64,000 nt of DNA from Ptiloglossa arizonensis (Eukaryota; Arthropoda; Insecta; Hymenoptera; Colletidae): the NCBI RefSeq assembly GCF_051014685.1, contig NW_027478877.1, forward strand, positions 345,894 to 409,893, in the 5' to 3' direction. Under the pieces are notes generated by a model. The model had not been told where the DNA came from, searched no databases, and saw only the letters and a program-made list of their open reading frames with translations. The position numbers were made by a program, and so were the translations under genes. Shown here piece by piece: positions 63,062 through 64,000 of the stretch. Position 1 is the first letter of the stretch; the number at the start of each line of letters is the position of its first letter.

Positions 63062-64000
63062 TTGCATCTAAAAGTAGAAACACGCCCCATTACAACGGTA
63101 TGAGTAGTTTTCCCCTAGGCCGTTCTAGTTATTCGTTTCGAGCATCAGAACTGCGAAAATTGGGAGTTTCTCAAGCGTTTCTTACCTCAAAACTGCCATA
63201 TCTCGCGAACGGATTGACCAATCCGCAAAGTTTCTGTTGCATCTGAAAGTAGAAACTCGCCCCATTACAACGGTATGAGTAGTTTTCCCCTAGGCCGTTC
63301 TAGTTATTCGTTTCGAGCATCAGAACTAAGAAAATTTGGAGTTTCTCAAGCGTTTCTTACCTCAAAACTGCCATATCTCGCGAACGGATTGACCAATCCG
63401 CAAAGTTTCTGTTGCATCTGAAAGTAGAAACTCGCCCCATTACAACGGTATGAGTAGTTTTCCCCTAGGCCGTTCTAGTTATTCGTTTCGAGCATCAGAA
63501 CTGCGAAAATTGGGAGTTTCTCAAGCGTTTCTTACCTCAAAACTGCCATATCTCGCGAACGGATTGACCAATCCGCAAAGTTTCTGTTGCATCTGAAAGT
63601 AGATACTCGCCCCATTACAACGGTATGAGTAGTTTTCCCCTAGGCCGTTCTAGTTATTCGTTTCGAGCATCAGAACTGCGAAAATTGGGAGTTTCTCAAG
63701 CGTTTCTTACCTCAAAACTGCCATATCTCGCGAACGGATTGACCAATCCGCAAAGTTTCTGTTGCATCTGAAAGTAGAAACACGCCCCATTACAACGGTA
63801 TGAGTAGTTTTCCCCTAGGCCGTTCTAGTTATACGTTTCGAGCATCAGAACTGCGAAAATTGGGAGTTTCTCAAGCGTTTCTTACCTCAAAACTGCCATA
63901 TCTCGCGAACGGATTGACCAATCCGCAAAGTTTCTGTTGCATCTGAAAGTAGAAACTCGACCCATTACAACGGTATGAGTAGTTTTCCCCTAGGCCGTTC
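63062..64000. repeat. 1,400 bp octamer of domain VII, unit 2 (runs off window)
   Basis: Repeats the order of the preceding unit and is cut by the window end after ctcgaccc. Gatactcg here appears without ataactcg and without cctaagcc, so domain VII is a distinct subfamily from VI. Confidence 0.78.
63865..64000. repeat. partial last monomer (136 bp)
   Basis: Begins with agtttctc and stops at the window end inside the ccgttc motif at monomer positions 131-136. The array clearly continues beyond the window. Confidence 0.95.

Larger units (their letters stand above)
1..64000. repeat. 175 bp satellite DNA array, whole window
   Basis: The motif agtttctc recurs every 175 bp from base 1 to 63,865, always on the + strand. 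There are 365 complete monomers and one partial. Indels are rare: single-base losses near 521, 7,299, 7,520, 7,569, 7,870, 7,902, 15,960, 60,840, 60,971 and 61,760, a two-base loss near 8,046, and one gained base near 58,912. Their sum (-11) matches the phase at the right end. Monomers typically differ at only a few positions. No non-satellite sequence interrupts the array. Unit length near a nucleosome repeat, long homogeneous arrays and higher-order repeats are known properties of centromeric and pericentromeric satellites, so that location is inferred, not shown. I do not recognise the monomer as a named satellite family. Confidence 0.98.

Noticed and set aside
1..64000. CRISPR array
   Set aside because: There are no unique spacers. 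The whole 175 bp unit is repeated, which is far longer than CRISPR repeats, and there are no cas genes.
1..64000. Transposable element, integron or rolling-circle replicon
   Set aside because: No open frame, terminal repeats, target duplications or unique sequence are seen, and all units are in one orientation with a fixed 175 bp register.
1..64000. rRNA, tRNA, 5S or histone tandem gene repeats
   Set aside because: The unit shows no recognisable tRNA, 5S internal promoter or histone coding sequence, and no gene-sized conserved core separated from a variable spacer.
1..64000. Telomeric or subtelomeric repeat
   Set aside because: No short G-rich telomere motif is present anywhere in the window.

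Overview
The window is one uninterrupted tandem satellite DNA array. Every base belongs to a head-to-tail repeat with a 175 bp unit, all in one orientation. Taking the 5' base of the motif agtttctc as monomer position 1, the window starts exactly on a unit boundary and holds 365 complete monomers plus a final partial of 136 bp (63,865-64,000). I found twelve short indels with a net loss of 11 bases, and this accounts exactly for the phase at the right end. I see no convincing protein gene, RNA gene, transposon, CRISPR array, inversion or unique sequence. Positions such as 't16c' below mean monomer position 16 changed from t to c.

The organism cannot be named from the sequence. A 64 kb satellite array with a unit close to nucleosome length and nested higher-order repeats is typical of eukaryotic centromeric or pericentromeric heterochromatin. 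The consensus unit is 44.6% G+C and has 11 CpG in 175 bp (43 C, 35 G; observed/expected about 1.28). CpG is therefore not depleted, which argues weakly against a genome with heavy germline CpG methylation (vertebrates, most plants) and fits many invertebrates such as insects or nematodes. This is inference.

Monomers fall into three main classes by their 3' end: G (gcgaaaattggg), A (aagaaaatttgg) and C (acgaagatttgg). Other linked single-base markers add finer classes. They divide the array into domains. (I) 1-5,355: G and A monomers with a 19-monomer duplication. (II) 5,356-12,700: a mosaic of 3-mer and 5-mer repeats, including a patch of single-base deletions at 7,299-8,046. (III) 12,701-27,246: A/C/G trimers and tetramers, large 13-monomer duplications, and three tandem 1,050 bp hexamers. 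(IV) 27,247-34,800: 8- to 11-monomer repeats sharing markers with III. (V) 34,801-37,200: a transition block. (VI) 37,201-61,660: a different marker set in an ordered 9+10 monomer cassette, nearly free of private mutations. (VII) 61,661-64,000: an 8-monomer repeat running off the window.

The array's history can be read from shared mutations. Blocks of 1-4.3 kb have been copied by 4, 6, 8, 16, 18, 19, 27, 30, 31, 36, 40 and 90 monomer offsets, always in register with the 175 bp unit, with junctions inside homologous monomers. This is the expected signature of unequal crossing-over or break-induced replication. Nothing suggests a protein-coding or RNA-guided system. The features of interest are the nested higher-order structure, the mappable junctions, two conserved short dyads per monomer, and two indel clusters that may be assembly artefacts.
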